DNA of 64,000 bases from Acinetobacter calcoaceticus (GTDB lineage: Bacteria; Pseudomonadota; Gammaproteobacteria; Pseudomonadales; Moraxellaceae). The position numbers and the translations under genes are program-made. Numbering within the stretch: the first letter of the stretch is position 1; each line of letters begins with the position of its first letter. The notes under the pieces were generated by a model that saw only the letters and a program-made list of their open reading frames with translations, was not told where the DNA came from and made no database searches. The DNA is taken from contig NZ_SLVJ01000012.1 of assembly GCF_004345325.1 (NCBI RefSeq), positions 62,001-126,000 on the forward strand. The letters run 5' to 3'. Positions 1-9,516 of the stretch are shown in pieces.

Positions 1-1070
1 AGACAGGCCAAGATACGAACATCGGGCTGTTTAGATTTATACGCGATCCATTGGTAAAAAAGACAATTGATTAAAAACAACAGTATCGAAAAAAAGAATA
101 TGATCGACATGATCCATTGTAAATATGCCGTAGTACTTAAGATTAAACTTAAGCAGAAGATCACGATAATCACAGCGCTCAGATATTCAAATTGCTTATA
201 TTTTTTATTGGCAAAGCGCCAGGTAAATATGGCAAAGCAGACACTATACATGGCAAGGATCAAGATGTTGAATTTTGCCAACTGCAAGGTATTTGAAAAT
301 GGTCCCAATTCGCTCATTTGGGTATTACTAATAAAAATCGCCCACAATGTGGATGCCAAGGCAAACCAAGCAAAAGTACTGTCTTGACGGCGCAGCAACC
401 AGATTAATAAACCGAGTCCACCGAGGGTCAATGAAATAATCAAACTGATTAAATGCACAGTTTGATGTCGAAATTTATATTCACGTTGATGCTGGGTAAT
501 CAGTGAGGCTGAACCGATATGAAATAATCCCATGCCCGGACTTTGGGTAGCCACGCCGACTACTTTCACCATTAAGGTATTTTCCCCAGACTTTATACAG
601 GATGGCGGAATGATCCAATATCGTGGGGTATTCCAACTACGACTCAGTGGCTCGACCAAGGAACGGTCTTTCCAAAGTAGTTGATCATTTAAATACACCT
701 CACCCGCCATATTGATACTGTCAATACTGATGGCTAAGGGCGCGTCTAAGGGGGTATGGCACTGTTGCGTCCATTGGATTTTATACCAAACGCTGCCGCT
801 ATAACCGGGCCAGCGATCTTCCCAGAAATCAGGTAGTCGAATATCTACCCATTGTTTTTCATGATTGGCATTTGGATGTTTGGCAGCCTGTACACTGTTA
901 ACTTGAATATCACATTGCTGATTTTCGAGCAAAACCATATTCTGAGTTTGAGCTGCGCTACAGCTGCTGTAAAGCAGCAGTAGGCTGAATAAGGCTTGAT
1001 ATAAAACCCTATTGATTAATCCAGTAACCCTAGCGTTCTTGCAGTATCCACTGCCTTGGTGCGCGTGCAT
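1..1070 (-). CDS. Sensor histidine kinase, N-terminal part (cut by window edge)
   Basis: The minus strand is open from about 1070 to the left edge, giving about 356 residues without the C-terminus. After a hydrophobic signal-like stretch (VLYQALFSLLLLYSSC, about residues 25-40) comes a periplasmic domain with a jelly-roll look (GYSGSVWYKIQW, VYLNDQLLW). Several membrane helices follow (LISLIISLTLGGLGLLIWLL, FAWFALASTLWAIFI and others). This is the layout of 7TM sensor kinases with a carbohydrate-binding-like sensor domain. The kinase domain itself lies outside the window, so the kinase call rests on the layout and on the response regulator just upstream. The first in-frame ATG (1070) lies inside the regulator gene, so the two genes overlap by about 55 bases; the true start is uncertain. 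Confidence 0.6.
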   Translation of the reverse strand, partial: MHAHQGSGYCKNARVTGLINRVLYQALFSLLLLYSSCSAAQTQNMVLLENQQCDIQVNSVQAAKHPNANHEKQWVDIRLPDFWEDRWPGYSGSVWYKIQWTQQCHTPLDAPLAISIDSINMAGEVYLNDQLLWKDRSLVEPLSRSWNTPRYWIIPPSCIKSGENTLMVKVVGVATQSPGMGLFHIGSASLITQHQREYKFRHQTVHLISLIISLTLGGLGLLIWLLRRQDSTFAWFALASTLWAIFISNTQMSELGPFSNTLQLAKFNILILAMYSVCFAIFTWRFANKKYKQFEYLSAVIIVIFCLSLILSTTAYLQWIMSIIFFFSILLFLINCLFYQWIAYKSKQPDVRILAC

Positions 1071-1711
1071 ACCGAAAGTTTCCGATAAATATGTTTTATA
1101 TGCGATTCAACAGTGTAGCGTGATAAATTAATTTGATCTGCAATTTCTTTATTGCTTAAACCATTGGCAACCAACAATAAAATCTCATTTTCACGATTGG
1201 TGAGGATTTTAATCGCTTTGGGGTCATTTGGCTGTGGGCAAATTTTCTTTTCTTCGAGATCGAGCTGTTTTAATATTTTACGGGCAATAAAAGGATCAAT
1301 TGGCGCACCACCACGCAATACGCTGCGGATCGACATCATGACCTCAAGGTCATCACGCTCTTTGAGCACATAACCGGTTGCGCCCGATTTAAGCGCATTT
1401 AAAATGGCATCTTCAGTACTCCATGCGGAGATCACTAAAATCGCGACTGAATCATCATATTCTTTGAGGTGTTGAATAAACTCGTTGCCATTACCATCAG
1501 GTAGACCCAAATCCACTAAGGCAAATGAGGTCGAATGCATGCTCAATAATGATTTTGCTTGTTTGATATCTTGCGCAAATAATAGATCTTCACTGCGATA
1601 ACCGATGCTCTCTAAAATTTCTTTTAATCGGCTTTGCATCAAAGGTTCGTCTTCAACCACAAGAACCGGTACCGGTAAACTGAGTTCATGATGGTGCATT
1701 TCAAACCTCAC
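1016..1711 (-). CDS. NarL/LuxR-family two-component response regulator
   Basis: A 231-residue protein with an N-terminal receiver domain and a C-terminal LuxR-type helix-turn-helix. The acidic pair E20-D21 (LVVEDEP), the phospho-acceptor D67 (ALVDLGLPDG) and the conserved Lys in GYVLKE are all present. The DNA-binding domain begins near LTNRENEILLLVANGLSNKE and contains the helix SRYTVESHIKHIYRKL. It should be phosphorylated by the membrane sensor kinase encoded directly downstream, with which it overlaps, so the two are probably translationally coupled. Target genes cannot be told from the sequence; the next upstream gene is a crotonase in the same orientation, about 170 bases away. An alternative start is Met5. 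Confidence 0.9.
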   Translation of the reverse strand: MRFEMHHHELSLPVPVLVVEDEPLMQSRLKEILESIGYRSEDLLFAQDIKQAKSLLSMHSTSFALVDLGLPDGNGNEFIQHLKEYDDSVAILVISAWSTEDAILNALKSGATGYVLKERDDLEVMMSIRSVLRGGAPIDPFIARKILKQLDLEEKKICPQPNDPKAIKILTNRENEILLLVANGLSNKEIADQINLSRYTVESHIKHIYRKLSVCTRTKAVDTARTLGLLD

Positions 1712-1884
1712 TTTTTAATATCTTGCCACTGTGCCTGTATTTAGTTGTGAACGCTATCCCTATAAATAGGTATATTTTAGATCAAGTAAATGATTAACTT
1801 GATCGTTTAACAGATTATAGTTAAATGTTGCTCAATTTACTGAGATTTGCGCCTTTAATCATGAGGCATATATTTGCAATGGGT

Positions 1885-2670
1885 TTATTTTCCCTTAAAC
1901 ACGGCTGGGCGTTTTTGCGTCATCGCCATCACACCTTCTTTTACATCTTCAGATTGGAACAAGGGTTGCAGATAGCCATTTAGTCGCTCAAAGGCATAAG
2001 CTTCACCTTGGGCTAAAGCCTCATGCGCTGATGACAATAATGCTTTGACAGCGAGTGGTGCGGCAGCGGCAATGTCATGCGCTAGTGCTAGGGCACGGTC
2101 AAATTGCTGACCCGCCGTGACCACCTCAGACACCAGATTGAGTTGATCCGCAGTTTGCGCATCGAAGATCTTACCCGTAAGCAGATAGGGCATGGCTTTT
2201 TGCCAACCTGCCGCTTGTACAAAGCGCACTGTTGCACCGCCGAAAGGCATGATGCCACGTTGTACTTCCATTTGTGAAAATTGACTGTCGGCACTGGCGA
2301 TGACCACATCAGCATTGAGCATCAACTCAATGCCTGCGGTATAGCAGATGCCTTGCACCGCTACCACCACAGGCTTGCTGCGTTTTTTCCCGCTGACTCC
2401 CCAAGGGTTGATCTGCTCAGCACTAAAGTCAAAGATGCCTTGACTAAACTTGGGCTGTAGCTCAAGCAGATCCAGACCTGCGGTAAAATGCTCGCCATGA
2501 GCAAAGATCAGTGCACAGCGTAGCTCAGGATGATTTTCATATTCATTTAAAGCAGCAGAGAGATCCAAGATCATATGACTATCAAAGGCATTGCGCTTTG
2601 CTGCACGGTCTAAGCCGATTAAAAATATCTGCCCGCGTATCTCGCGGCTGACTTTGCCTTGCTCGCTCAT
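1885..2670 (-). CDS. Enoyl-CoA hydratase/isomerase (crotonase) family protein
   Basis: A 261-residue crotonase-fold protein of normal length. The two oxyanion-hole segments are visible: AHGEHFTAGLDL (around residue 58) and GICYTAGIELMLNADVV (around residue 106). The segment MEVQRGIMPFGGATVRF carries a Glu at the position of one of the two catalytic Glu of enoyl-CoA hydratases. The family hydrates, isomerises or cleaves acyl-CoA thioesters in the cytoplasm; the exact substrate is not readable. It lies at the distal end of the minus-strand catabolic cluster, after the LysR regulator and about 150 bases from it. It may process a CoA-bound ring-cleavage product, but this link is inference from position only. 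Confidence 0.85.
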   Translation of the reverse strand: MSEQGKVSREIRGQIFLIGLDRAAKRNAFDSHMILDLSAALNEYENHPELRCALIFAHGEHFTAGLDLLELQPKFSQGIFDFSAEQINPWGVSGKKRSKPVVVAVQGICYTAGIELMLNADVVIASADSQFSQMEVQRGIMPFGGATVRFVQAAGWQKAMPYLLTGKIFDAQTADQLNLVSEVVTAGQQFDRALALAHDIAAAAPLAVKALLSSAHEALAQGEAYAFERLNGYLQPLFQSEDVKEGVMAMTQKRPAVFKGK

Positions 2671-2820
2671 AATGGATGCCTATTGATTGATTTTGCATTG
2701 GATTGCATCAACTATTAAACGATCGCTTGGCAACTGTCAAAGTGAAATTTGAATTAAAGCTAAGTTGCGGGTTGTAAGCATTTCATTGAATGAACTTATC
2801 TGAGCCATAGGCTTTTATGT

Positions 2821-3726
2821 TTATTCGATACTAAAATTGTCTAAAATCAATTGACGCATCCAACTAATGGCAGAGTCATTTTTAAAAAGTTTATGGTAAA
2901 ACAGACTCACATCGATTGAATTATACTGATTATCTATTTCAAAAATTTTGAATTGGCTATAAAAGTTATAGCGTTTTGCGATCGAGCTGGGAATTATAAC
3001 CCCATAATCGGTTTTGCTGACTATATCTGGGGTAGCGCTGTAATATGGAATGGTGATTTTAGTATCAAAATTAAAATCCTTTAAAATTCGATTAATAATT
3101 TCTGAGTGCCCAGTAATGTTGGTATTGATTTGTACCAGTTGTAATTTTTTTAAATCAACTTGATCACCATTTTTAGAAATGAGTGGATGACCATCCCGCA
3201 GCATTAATACAAAGTGATCTTTAAACAATTTCTCAAAAATTAAATTTTGATTATTTTCTTTGAGTTTAGGGAAGTTACCAATCGCAAAATCAAGCTTCCC
3301 ATTACGCATATTAATTTCAATTTCGTCCTGTTGCAGTTGGACAACATTGATATTGATCTTGAGTTTTGAGTTGTCAAGCAACATACACAGCGGAGGGATG
3401 AAATAGGACTGCGCTAAATCTGACATGGTGATGATGTAGTTTTCTTTCTGCGGTAGGCTATTGTTAAAACCCTGATTATTTAAGGACAGCTCAATGAGTT
3501 CAATTGATTTTTTTAGATTTGGGATGATTTTATGAGTCAATAAGGTCGGTTCCATTTTGCCATGGCTACGAACAAAGAGTAAGTCATCATATTCGAGCCG
3601 CAGTTTTTTTAATAACTGACTGACAGCAGGTTGACTTATATGCAGTCGTTCTGCAGTCAAGGTTAAACTTTTAGTGTCATATAATGCACAAAAAACTCTG
3701 ATCAGATTATAATCAAACTTTTCCAT
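2821..3726 (-). CDS. LysR-family transcriptional regulator
   Basis: A LysR-type regulator of about 301 residues. The winged helix-turn-helix is at the N-terminus (NLIRVFCALYDTKSLTLTAE, then RLHISQPAVSQLLKKL), followed by an effector-binding domain of typical size. I chose ATG at 3726 rather than the upstream GTG at 3747, because MEKFDYNLIRVF matches the usual LysR beginning and GGAA lies a few bases before it. The gene lies downstream of the MFS/porin/dioxygenase genes in the same orientation, not divergently. It is the only regulator in the cluster and so the best candidate for its control. Its AT-rich composition differs somewhat from the dioxygenase genes. Confidence 0.9.
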   Translation of the reverse strand: MEKFDYNLIRVFCALYDTKSLTLTAERLHISQPAVSQLLKKLRLEYDDLLFVRSHGKMEPTLLTHKIIPNLKKSIELIELSLNNQGFNNSLPQKENYIITMSDLAQSYFIPPLCMLLDNSKLKININVVQLQQDEIEINMRNGKLDFAIGNFPKLKENNQNLIFEKLFKDHFVLMLRDGHPLISKNGDQVDLKKLQLVQINTNITGHSEIINRILKDFNFDTKITIPYYSATPDIVSKTDYGVIIPSSIAKRYNFYSQFKIFEIDNQYNSIDVSLFYHKLFKNDSAISWMRQLILDNFSIE

Positions 3727-3858
3727 TAAAATTCCAATTGAAGCCACCTATTAAAATGGATGGTAGCAAAATAATTTTTTTTAAAATAGGCTTTGCAGAT
3801 ATTTATTTATTGTGAATAATTCTCATTAATAATTTTTTCTGAATTGGGTTTAAATATA

Positions 3859-3888
3859 AGCACAACCTATTAAATAATAGGTTGTGCT
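3859..3888 (-). terminator. Perfect hairpin downstream of MFS gene
   Basis: A 13-bp perfect inverted repeat (AGCACAACCTATT, loop AAAT, AATAGGTTGTGCT) lies just past the stop codon of the MFS gene on the minus strand and before the LysR start. There is no clear T-run, so it may be a weak terminator or an mRNA 3'-end stabiliser. It probably separates expression of the regulator from the catabolic operon. Confidence 0.6.
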
Positions 3889-3896
3889 AATTGTAA

Positions 3897-5315
3897 TTAT
3901 CGCATCAATTTTTTCGCTAAATAATCAGGGTTTAGAAATATCATGGTAATAATGCCAACAATAATTAAATATAAACCAATATATTCAAAACCATGGTTCA
4001 TACCAATAATCAAGTTTTCAGCCATCTGTGCTGATAAGGGAATACCTTTAGCTGGTTGCACATATCCAGCGACATCCATTAAATAACCAACCATGGTTGG
4101 GGAGACGATACCACCAATCGATGAGGTAGCGACCAAGGTTGCCATGACTGCAGCACGTTGTTTAGCACATACACTAAAGCCAACTGCCATAGTGGCGAGC
4201 GGAAAGCACATCGCAAAACCTGCGGCAATAGTAATCAGTAAGATGAGTATATTTCCATTAAAGAATGGGATCATATAGAAAGCAATGCCTGAGATCAGCA
4301 CTAACAATCCAAAAATCAGCCCTAAAGAAGTATACACTGTGCAGCCTTTACCCATCATCACCCGTGATATATATCCAGCGCCTGCTAAACTAATCGCTCC
4401 CAATATCCAAGGTAGGCTTGATACAGTTGCAATAATTTCAGGGGAAAATGAACCCACTGATGCAATATATTTAGGTGCCCAAGTGGTTAAAAAACCCAAA
4501 GACCAGAAACAACCGAGGCCGGCTAAAAATGCTGAGATAAACATCTTGGAGAAAAAGATGTTAGTAAAGGCAACCGGTTTTAAATCATCGACAAAGCTGG
4601 CAATACTCTTGCTGTTACTTTGTGGGGTGATCGTTGAAGTGGTGGTCTTCGATTCATTTAAAACTGGTTTTTTTCCGTCGTTAAAATGGCTATAAGGGCC
4701 TTCCTTAAATACCATGGCCCAAATTAATGTCCAAATAAGGCCTACGATACCTAAAAAACCAAATGCCCATCGCCATCCTAGGTCAGGATGCGCAATGATA
4801 TAGGCCAGTATAGGTGCCGCAATCACAGGGCCGATCGTGGTTCCCGAAGCCACTAAACTACTGGGAAAGCCGCGAGTTGTTGGTTCGAACCATCCTTGGA
4901 CATGCGTCAGTGAAATGGAAGAAGCTGGTCCTTCCGCAGCACCTAAAACGATACGTGTGATTAACAGTGCCATGGCACCGCCACCGAGGAGCATAGGAAA
5001 CTGTAAAATAGCCCAACTAATCCCCATCACTAAGATCAGCCAGCGAGTTTGAACTTTCTGTGCGAGAAATCCAACCATAATGCCTGATATGGCAAATAAG
5101 AAAAAAAATGAACTTCCGATAAAGCCAAATTGTGTGCTGGTCATGCCCAATTCAGACATGACGGATTCGGCGACTAAACCGAGTACTGCTTTATCTGCAA
5201 AATTGATCATTTGAAAAATAATCAAAAGTACAGTAATCAACCAAGCCCGATTCAAATGTTTTTTTGAAATCATTCTATTTGCATCTATATTCGGCTTTTC
5301 TATTTGCATATTCAC
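3897..5315 (-). CDS. MFS transporter, anion:cation symporter type
   Basis: A 472-residue major facilitator protein with twelve hydrophobic segments and a hydrophilic central loop (around residues 210-245, rich in Ser, Thr and Lys). The signature-like stretches MINFADKAVLGLVAESVMSE, TRIVLGAAEGPASS and GWRWAFGFLGIVGLIWTL fit the ACS family, which imports aromatic or other organic anions across the inner membrane with protons. The gene begins with GTG (AAGGA 7 bases before it) or with ATG two codons later. It is followed upstream by the OprD porin gene, 32 bases away. Porin plus symporter would move the cluster's substrate through both membranes. The substrate is unknown. Confidence 0.85.
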   Translation of the reverse strand: MNMQIEKPNIDANRMISKKHLNRAWLITVLLIIFQMINFADKAVLGLVAESVMSELGMTSTQFGFIGSSFFFLFAISGIMVGFLAQKVQTRWLILVMGISWAILQFPMLLGGGAMALLITRIVLGAAEGPASSISLTHVQGWFEPTTRGFPSSLVASGTTIGPVIAAPILAYIIAHPDLGWRWAFGFLGIVGLIWTLIWAMVFKEGPYSHFNDGKKPVLNESKTTTSTITPQSNSKSIASFVDDLKPVAFTNIFFSKMFISAFLAGLGCFWSLGFLTTWAPKYIASVGSFSPEIIATVSSLPWILGAISLAGAGYISRVMMGKGCTVYTSLGLIFGLLVLISGIAFYMIPFFNGNILILLITIAAGFAMCFPLATMAVGFSVCAKQRAAVMATLVATSSIGGIVSPTMVGYLMDVAGYVQPAKGIPLSAQMAENLIIGMNHGFEYIGLYLIIVGIITMIFLNPDYLAKKLMR

Positions 5316-5347
5316 TCTATCTTCCTTAATTAAAGAATGTCATGAAA

Positions 5348-6592
5348 TTAAAAATTAAATGTGTAGGTGGTAATGAATCTATTTTCCTTAAAATCATTAC
5401 CTGGATTATTTAATGCACCATATTTAAAATCAGCTTCTGTATAACGCCATTCCAACCCCAGACCTTTTAATTTCCCTTCTGGAATGACATAGAGTAATCC
5501 TACGATCTTTTCAGTCTCTTTATTATCCAGTAAGTCTTTACGTTGAATACCACTGCCATGGTGATAACTTAAGCGTGATTTCAAGCCATTTAATCCCAAA
5601 TCCTTAAAATCATAGCTATAGGTCATGTGCCAGATAAATTCTTCTGGATTGTTAAAGGGGAGGTTGGACCATGCTTGTAGATAGGGTTGTGGTGGATAGC
5701 CAGCCAAAGTCGGGAAAATACTATCACCGATATTTTTTTGAACACCTGTACTCAGCATATGATTTTTAGTTGAGAGTGTTGCCATTAACCCAACAGCTTG
5801 ACTGTCGATCTTTCCATACAGTTTTTTACCCTCTTCTTTGTTGTGAAAGTAGTTGCTGTCTAGTTTGAGCTTCAGATCATTAAAATCATGGCTATAAGAA
5901 GCAGAGAAGTAGTTCTGTTGATAAATATCTTCAAGTTGGCCGAACCAATATGAGGTTTTAAAATTCGGTGTAAAAGTATAATCCAAACCCAATAAATTAA
6001 GACCATCGCTCTCTAGTCGAGGGCCTGTACTATGTAAACTTAATTTTTCATAGTCATTATCATTTCGTGAATTGATATGGGTAATACGTCCAGCGGTCAC
6101 TTTTAAATTGGTGATCTCTGAAGATTCCAACATGATTCCTGCATATGAAGTGGGTAGTTGTCGAGACTCGTCAATATAGACCACGGGTGTACGAGGGTTC
6201 AATTCTCCAACTTTTAACTCAGTATTGTTGTATTTCAACTTTAAGGTCAGTCCATACTTAGCATAATCTCGATACTGCTGATTTTGCTCTGTATCAAAAG
6301 GTAGATTGGTATCGGCACGTTGTTGGTTATGATCCGTTAAGCGCAGTGCATATTTTAAACTTGCATCCACGCTGACCTGTAATGGCGTATCGGTATAACC
6401 TGATTCATAACGTGCCATGACACCTTGAGACCAACTGCCAGTATCTTTAGCTTGAGGCATTGAAAATTGACGATCAAAATAAAAATTACGTAAATTGATT
6501 GCGCTTTTGCTATCCGCAACAAAATTTGCGTACACGTTGGGTAGGCCGGCCATTATGAGCATAATGCCGATGTTGATTTGCTTAATTTTCAA
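5348..6592 (-). CDS. OprD-family outer-membrane porin
   Basis: A 414-residue outer-membrane beta-barrel with an N-terminal signal peptide (INIGIMLIMAGLPNVYA, cleavage near Ala22). It has the alternating-residue strands and terminal Phe (TTYTFNF) of OprD-type specific channels. Typical segments are NLRNFYFDRQF near the mature N-terminus, GSWSQGVMARYESGYTDTPL and LGLDYTF. The start codon appears to be TTG at 6592, preceded by AAGGA; an ATG just inside would cut the signal peptide. It lies between the reductase and the MFS transporter and likely admits the aromatic acid or amide consumed by the cluster. Confidence 0.87.
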   Translation of the reverse strand: MKIKQINIGIMLIMAGLPNVYANFVADSKSAINLRNFYFDRQFSMPQAKDTGSWSQGVMARYESGYTDTPLQVSVDASLKYALRLTDHNQQRADTNLPFDTEQNQQYRDYAKYGLTLKLKYNNTELKVGELNPRTPVVYIDESRQLPTSYAGIMLESSEITNLKVTAGRITHINSRNDNDYEKLSLHSTGPRLESDGLNLLGLDYTFTPNFKTSYWFGQLEDIYQQNYFSASYSHDFNDLKLKLDSNYFHNKEEGKKLYGKIDSQAVGLMATLSTKNHMLSTGVQKNIGDSIFPTLAGYPPQPYLQAWSNLPFNNPEEFIWHMTYSYDFKDLGLNGLKSRLSYHHGSGIQRKDLLDNKETEKIVGLLYVIPEGKLKGLGLEWRYTEADFKYGALNNPGNDFKENRFITTYTFNF

Positions 6593-6692
6593 TGTGGTAT
6601 CCTTACTACATTCAATTATTGAATAAACCGGGTCTTAAAATACAGACACGACTTTAGATTTGATCTATCTCGATATAAACGCGATATCAAAA

Positions 6693-7649
6693 TTAAATAT
6701 CGAGAACCAGACATTCAGAATGAGCGCGTGAACAGCAGACAAGTATCTGTTCATTACTCTGTTTTTCTTCATCGGTTAAATAGACATCTCGATGCTCGGG
6801 TAAACCTTCGAGCACATCACACATACATGTTCCACATACCCCTTGTTCACATGATTTTTCTACATATATGCCATGGCTTGCCAATGCATCTAAAATGCTT
6901 TGATCCGCTGCAACTTGAATGGTTTTATTACTTTGTTTTGCAATGACTTGAAAGCTGTGTCCCGTTATATCAACATCATGCTGAAAAACCTCACGATGTA
7001 ATTGATCAGATGGGAATTGATGTGATTTGGCCAATTCAAATATCCAATCCATAAACCCATTTGGACCACAGGTATAAAGATGACTGCGCTTTGAAAACTG
7101 TTTTATTTTCTCTTTAAAATAATTGCGATGATTTGCACCTTGATCTTTAAAATGGAACATGACTTGTGCTGCAAAAGCACACTGTTTAAGTTCATCCATT
7201 AAGGCGGCTTGGTCGCTATGCTGACCACAATAATGCAATTCAAACGATTGCTGTGCATGATGGAGTTGATAAGCCATGCTGATGAGTGGGGTTATACCTA
7301 TACCACCCCCAATTAAAACAGTGTGTTCCGCCTGAAGATTGAGCGGAAATAAGTTTTTCGGCGCACTGATGTGCAACTGTGACCCAAGATTTAGATGATC
7401 ATATACATATTGCGATCCACCCCGAGACTTTTGATCTCGTAATACTGCGAGACGATAACGCTGATTTTGCTCAGGATCTTGACATAATGAATACTGCCGG
7501 ATCATGGCATTGGGTAGATGTAATTCAATATGTGCGCCTGCTGCAAATGTGGGGAGAGGCTCATTTTGAGTCGATTCGAGCTCAATAATAGAGATATTCT
7601 GGCCTGCATTTGTGCGCTGGCTAACTTTTACGCTATATAACTGGTTCAT
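6693..7649 (-). CDS. Rieske oxygenase reductase component (VanB-type, FMN/NAD/2Fe-2S)
   Basis: A 318-residue phthalate-dioxygenase-reductase type protein. Domains in order: a flavin-binding barrel (residues about 1-100, with RQYSLCQDPEQNQRYRLAV), a nucleotide-binding domain (TVLIGGGIGITPLISMAYQL, then LYTCGPNGFMDW), and a C-terminal plant-type [2Fe-2S] ferredoxin domain with CEQGVCGTCMCDVLEG plus a later Cys (LVCCSRAHSE). It passes electrons from NAD(P)H to the oxygenase encoded upstream. It is separated from the beta-subunit gene by 66 bases containing a hairpin. No separate ferredoxin gene is present, which agrees with a two-component system. Confidence 0.92.
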   Translation of the reverse strand: MNQLYSVKVSQRTNAGQNISIIELESTQNEPLPTFAAGAHIELHLPNAMIRQYSLCQDPEQNQRYRLAVLRDQKSRGGSQYVYDHLNLGSQLHISAPKNLFPLNLQAEHTVLIGGGIGITPLISMAYQLHHAQQSFELHYCGQHSDQAALMDELKQCAFAAQVMFHFKDQGANHRNYFKEKIKQFSKRSHLYTCGPNGFMDWIFELAKSHQFPSDQLHREVFQHDVDITGHSFQVIAKQSNKTIQVAADQSILDALASHGIYVEKSCEQGVCGTCMCDVLEGLPEHRDVYLTDEEKQSNEQILVCCSRAHSECLVLDI

Positions 7650-7682
7650 AATGTATTCAATCTTGAGCAGAAAAAACGCTTA

Positions 7683-7704
7683 AAGGCCATTGCTGCATGG
7701 CCTT
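7683..7704 (-). other. Intra-operon hairpin between beta subunit and reductase
   Basis: An 8-bp perfect stem (AAGGCCAT and ATGGCCTT) with a six-base loop lies just downstream of the beta-subunit stop codon. With no T-run it is more likely an RNA processing or stability element than a terminator. It could set the ratio between oxygenase and reductase. Confidence 0.4.
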
Positions 7705-7715
7705 GTGCGAGTTAT

Positions 7716-8201
7716 TTACAGAATGTAACTAATACCGGCCAAGGTATCGGTTGAGTTGACTAAATTAATAATCTTGCGATTAATTTTTAAACCACCCTCA
7801 GCTTGACGATGTAAATGGTAGGTTATGTCGGCCGTGTAATGGCGCAGGTTTTCTTTGCGGAACTCACGCAAGTTTTGTGCGCAACGCAAGATGATTTGAC
7901 CCTCTTGCTCATCGATCACCCGTACGCGTGAAATACTACGCACGGTATTGGCTTTGGGTGCAGTTGAAATTGCTTCGCCATTTTCCAGACGCTTCACGCG
8001 CAACTCACGCATATGATGATTGTCATAGGCATAGTTCAAGCTGTTTTCATAATCAGTATGTTGCGGGTCAATCGGGATAATATAAGCCCCCGTTGGGTCC
8101 CATAGACCTAACCATTGCTGATATTCGGCATGATCCAGCATGTCGGCTTCAGCCCAGATAAATGCAGTCACTTCATTTAAGAGATTGAGATTAATATTCA
8201 T
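7716..8201 (-). CDS. Aromatic-ring-hydroxylating dioxygenase, beta (small) subunit
   Basis: A 161-residue protein of the NTF2-fold small-subunit family of Rieske dioxygenases. Recognisable parts are FIWAEADMLDHAEYQQWLGL near the N-terminus, the central GAYIIPID, and the C-terminal HLHRQAEGGLKINRKIINLV. It packs with the alpha subunit in an alpha3beta3 oxygenase and is mainly structural. It begins with ATG preceded by AAGGAG and follows the alpha gene by 10 bases, so the two are co-translated. Confidence 0.92.
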   Translation of the reverse strand: MNINLNLLNEVTAFIWAEADMLDHAEYQQWLGLWDPTGAYIIPIDPQHTDYENSLNYAYDNHHMRELRVKRLENGEAISTAPKANTVRSISRVRVIDEQEGQIILRCAQNLREFRKENLRHYTADITYHLHRQAEGGLKINRKIINLVNSTDTLAGISYIL

Positions 8202-8211
8202 TGCTTGCTCC

Positions 8212-9489
8212 TTAAGCAGTCATCAACTTTTTCCATTGTTGATATGCAGCGCGCATACCGGTTTCAGCACTGACATCACTTTTCAGGCCATCCTCAGTTT
8301 TGACTTCACCCGGCAAACCACGGTTCAACATGATCCACAGATCATTACCGGCATTGGCGCCATGTTGGACTCGCTCCCAAGCTTCAGCATCATCTGGTGT
8401 ACCAAAACCAAACGGACCTTGGAAATGTTCATGCAGGCGTAGGCGGTATTGGTTGGCCACTTGCGGACCGCCATCCATGGTGATCACTGAATGGTGAATC
8501 TCGGTTTCATTCACGGACAAAGGTTGCATTACTCGGAAGAAGGCCATTGAGCAGGCAATGTTCGGGAACATGTTTAGGTTAAAGCCTGTCCCACCAACGG
8601 CTCGCACGATACGACGCACTTTGAGTTCATCATGACCTTCATCACGTAAGGCTTGGGCCAATTCTTCAAAACGCTCTTGGATCGGGCGCTCCATCAAGTC
8701 TTCTTCCAGATCAACCAGATCAGGGATCATCACCATGACACTGTGACCATTGCCAAGATCTTCAACAAAGCCCGGTTGATTTTCAAAGTTAAATAGTTCT
8801 TCGGTTTTGTCATCGACAGAACTGAGGAAGGACTTATGTACCAAGGGGAAATGGTAGGCATCGGTGGTATTTTCCAACTGAATTTTCCAGTTGCCCGGGA
8901 AGGTAAAACGATGCTCGCCAAGGACTTTGATCGGATAGCCCGCACCTTGTTTCATAAACAGGTCGATCCACTTTTTCGCAGGCCCAAGGAACGCGTCCAA
9001 AGACTGGATATCCTGTTTAAAGGTCGCGAAAATCATGCCGTTATATTCTTCTACCCGCAGGCTGATCAGTGGGAATTCGCTTTTATCTAAGCATTCACCA
9101 TAGCTTTCAGGTGAAGGCACACCGCGTAAACTGCCATCTAGCGCATAGCTCCAACCATGGTAGGGACAGACGAAACTATTGGTTTTGCCTTTTTTATGTT
9201 CACACACGGTTGCAGCACGATGGCGGCAACGATTCAGCAATACATGGACTTTTTTCTTACGGTCACGTACTGCAACCACCGGTTGCTTACCGATATTGAT
9301 GGTTTTATAGCTGCCTGCGTCAGGAATTTCGCTGGCATGGGCCACCCAGACCCAGGTGCTATAAAAGATCTTTTCCATTTCATCTTCAAAAATACTTTCG
9401 TCTTTATACAAAGAGGTATGTACGCGGTCACTCTGCACTAAGCTGTTGTAATCGGTTTCGATATTTTGTAATGGAATCAAGCTATTCAT
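8212..9489 (-). CDS. Aromatic-ring-hydroxylating dioxygenase, alpha (Rieske) subunit
   Basis: About 425 residues. The Rieske [2Fe-2S] motif is complete: C-x-H in NRCRHRAAT and C-x2-H in FVCPYHGWSYALDGS (around residues 80-105). The mononuclear iron ligands are in ENTTDAYHFPLVHKSFL (Asp/His/His). The enzyme adds O2 to an aromatic ring using electrons from the reductase. I prefer ATG at 9489 because AAGGA sits about nine bases before it; a GTG six codons earlier is possible. The sequence looks like the benzoate/anthranilate/cumate group, but the substrate cannot be fixed. No cis-diol dehydrogenase gene accompanies it. Confidence 0.92.
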   Translation of the reverse strand: MNSLIPLQNIETDYNSLVQSDRVHTSLYKDESIFEDEMEKIFYSTWVWVAHASEIPDAGSYKTINIGKQPVVAVRDRKKKVHVLLNRCRHRAATVCEHKKGKTNSFVCPYHGWSYALDGSLRGVPSPESYGECLDKSEFPLISLRVEEYNGMIFATFKQDIQSLDAFLGPAKKWIDLFMKQGAGYPIKVLGEHRFTFPGNWKIQLENTTDAYHFPLVHKSFLSSVDDKTEELFNFENQPGFVEDLGNGHSVMVMIPDLVDLEEDLMERPIQERFEELAQALRDEGHDELKVRRIVRAVGGTGFNLNMFPNIACSMAFFRVMQPLSVNETEIHHSVITMDGGPQVANQYRLRLHEHFQGPFGFGTPDDAEAWERVQHGANAGNDLWIMLNRGLPGEVKTEDGLKSDVSAETGMRAAYQQWKKLMTA

Positions 9490-9516
9490 TTCAATAATCC
9501 TTTTCACTGGTCCGGT

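Noticed and set aside
67..387. Plus-strand open frame of 106 codons
   Set aside because: It lies opposite the clearly coding sensor-kinase frame on the minus strand and has no family pattern.
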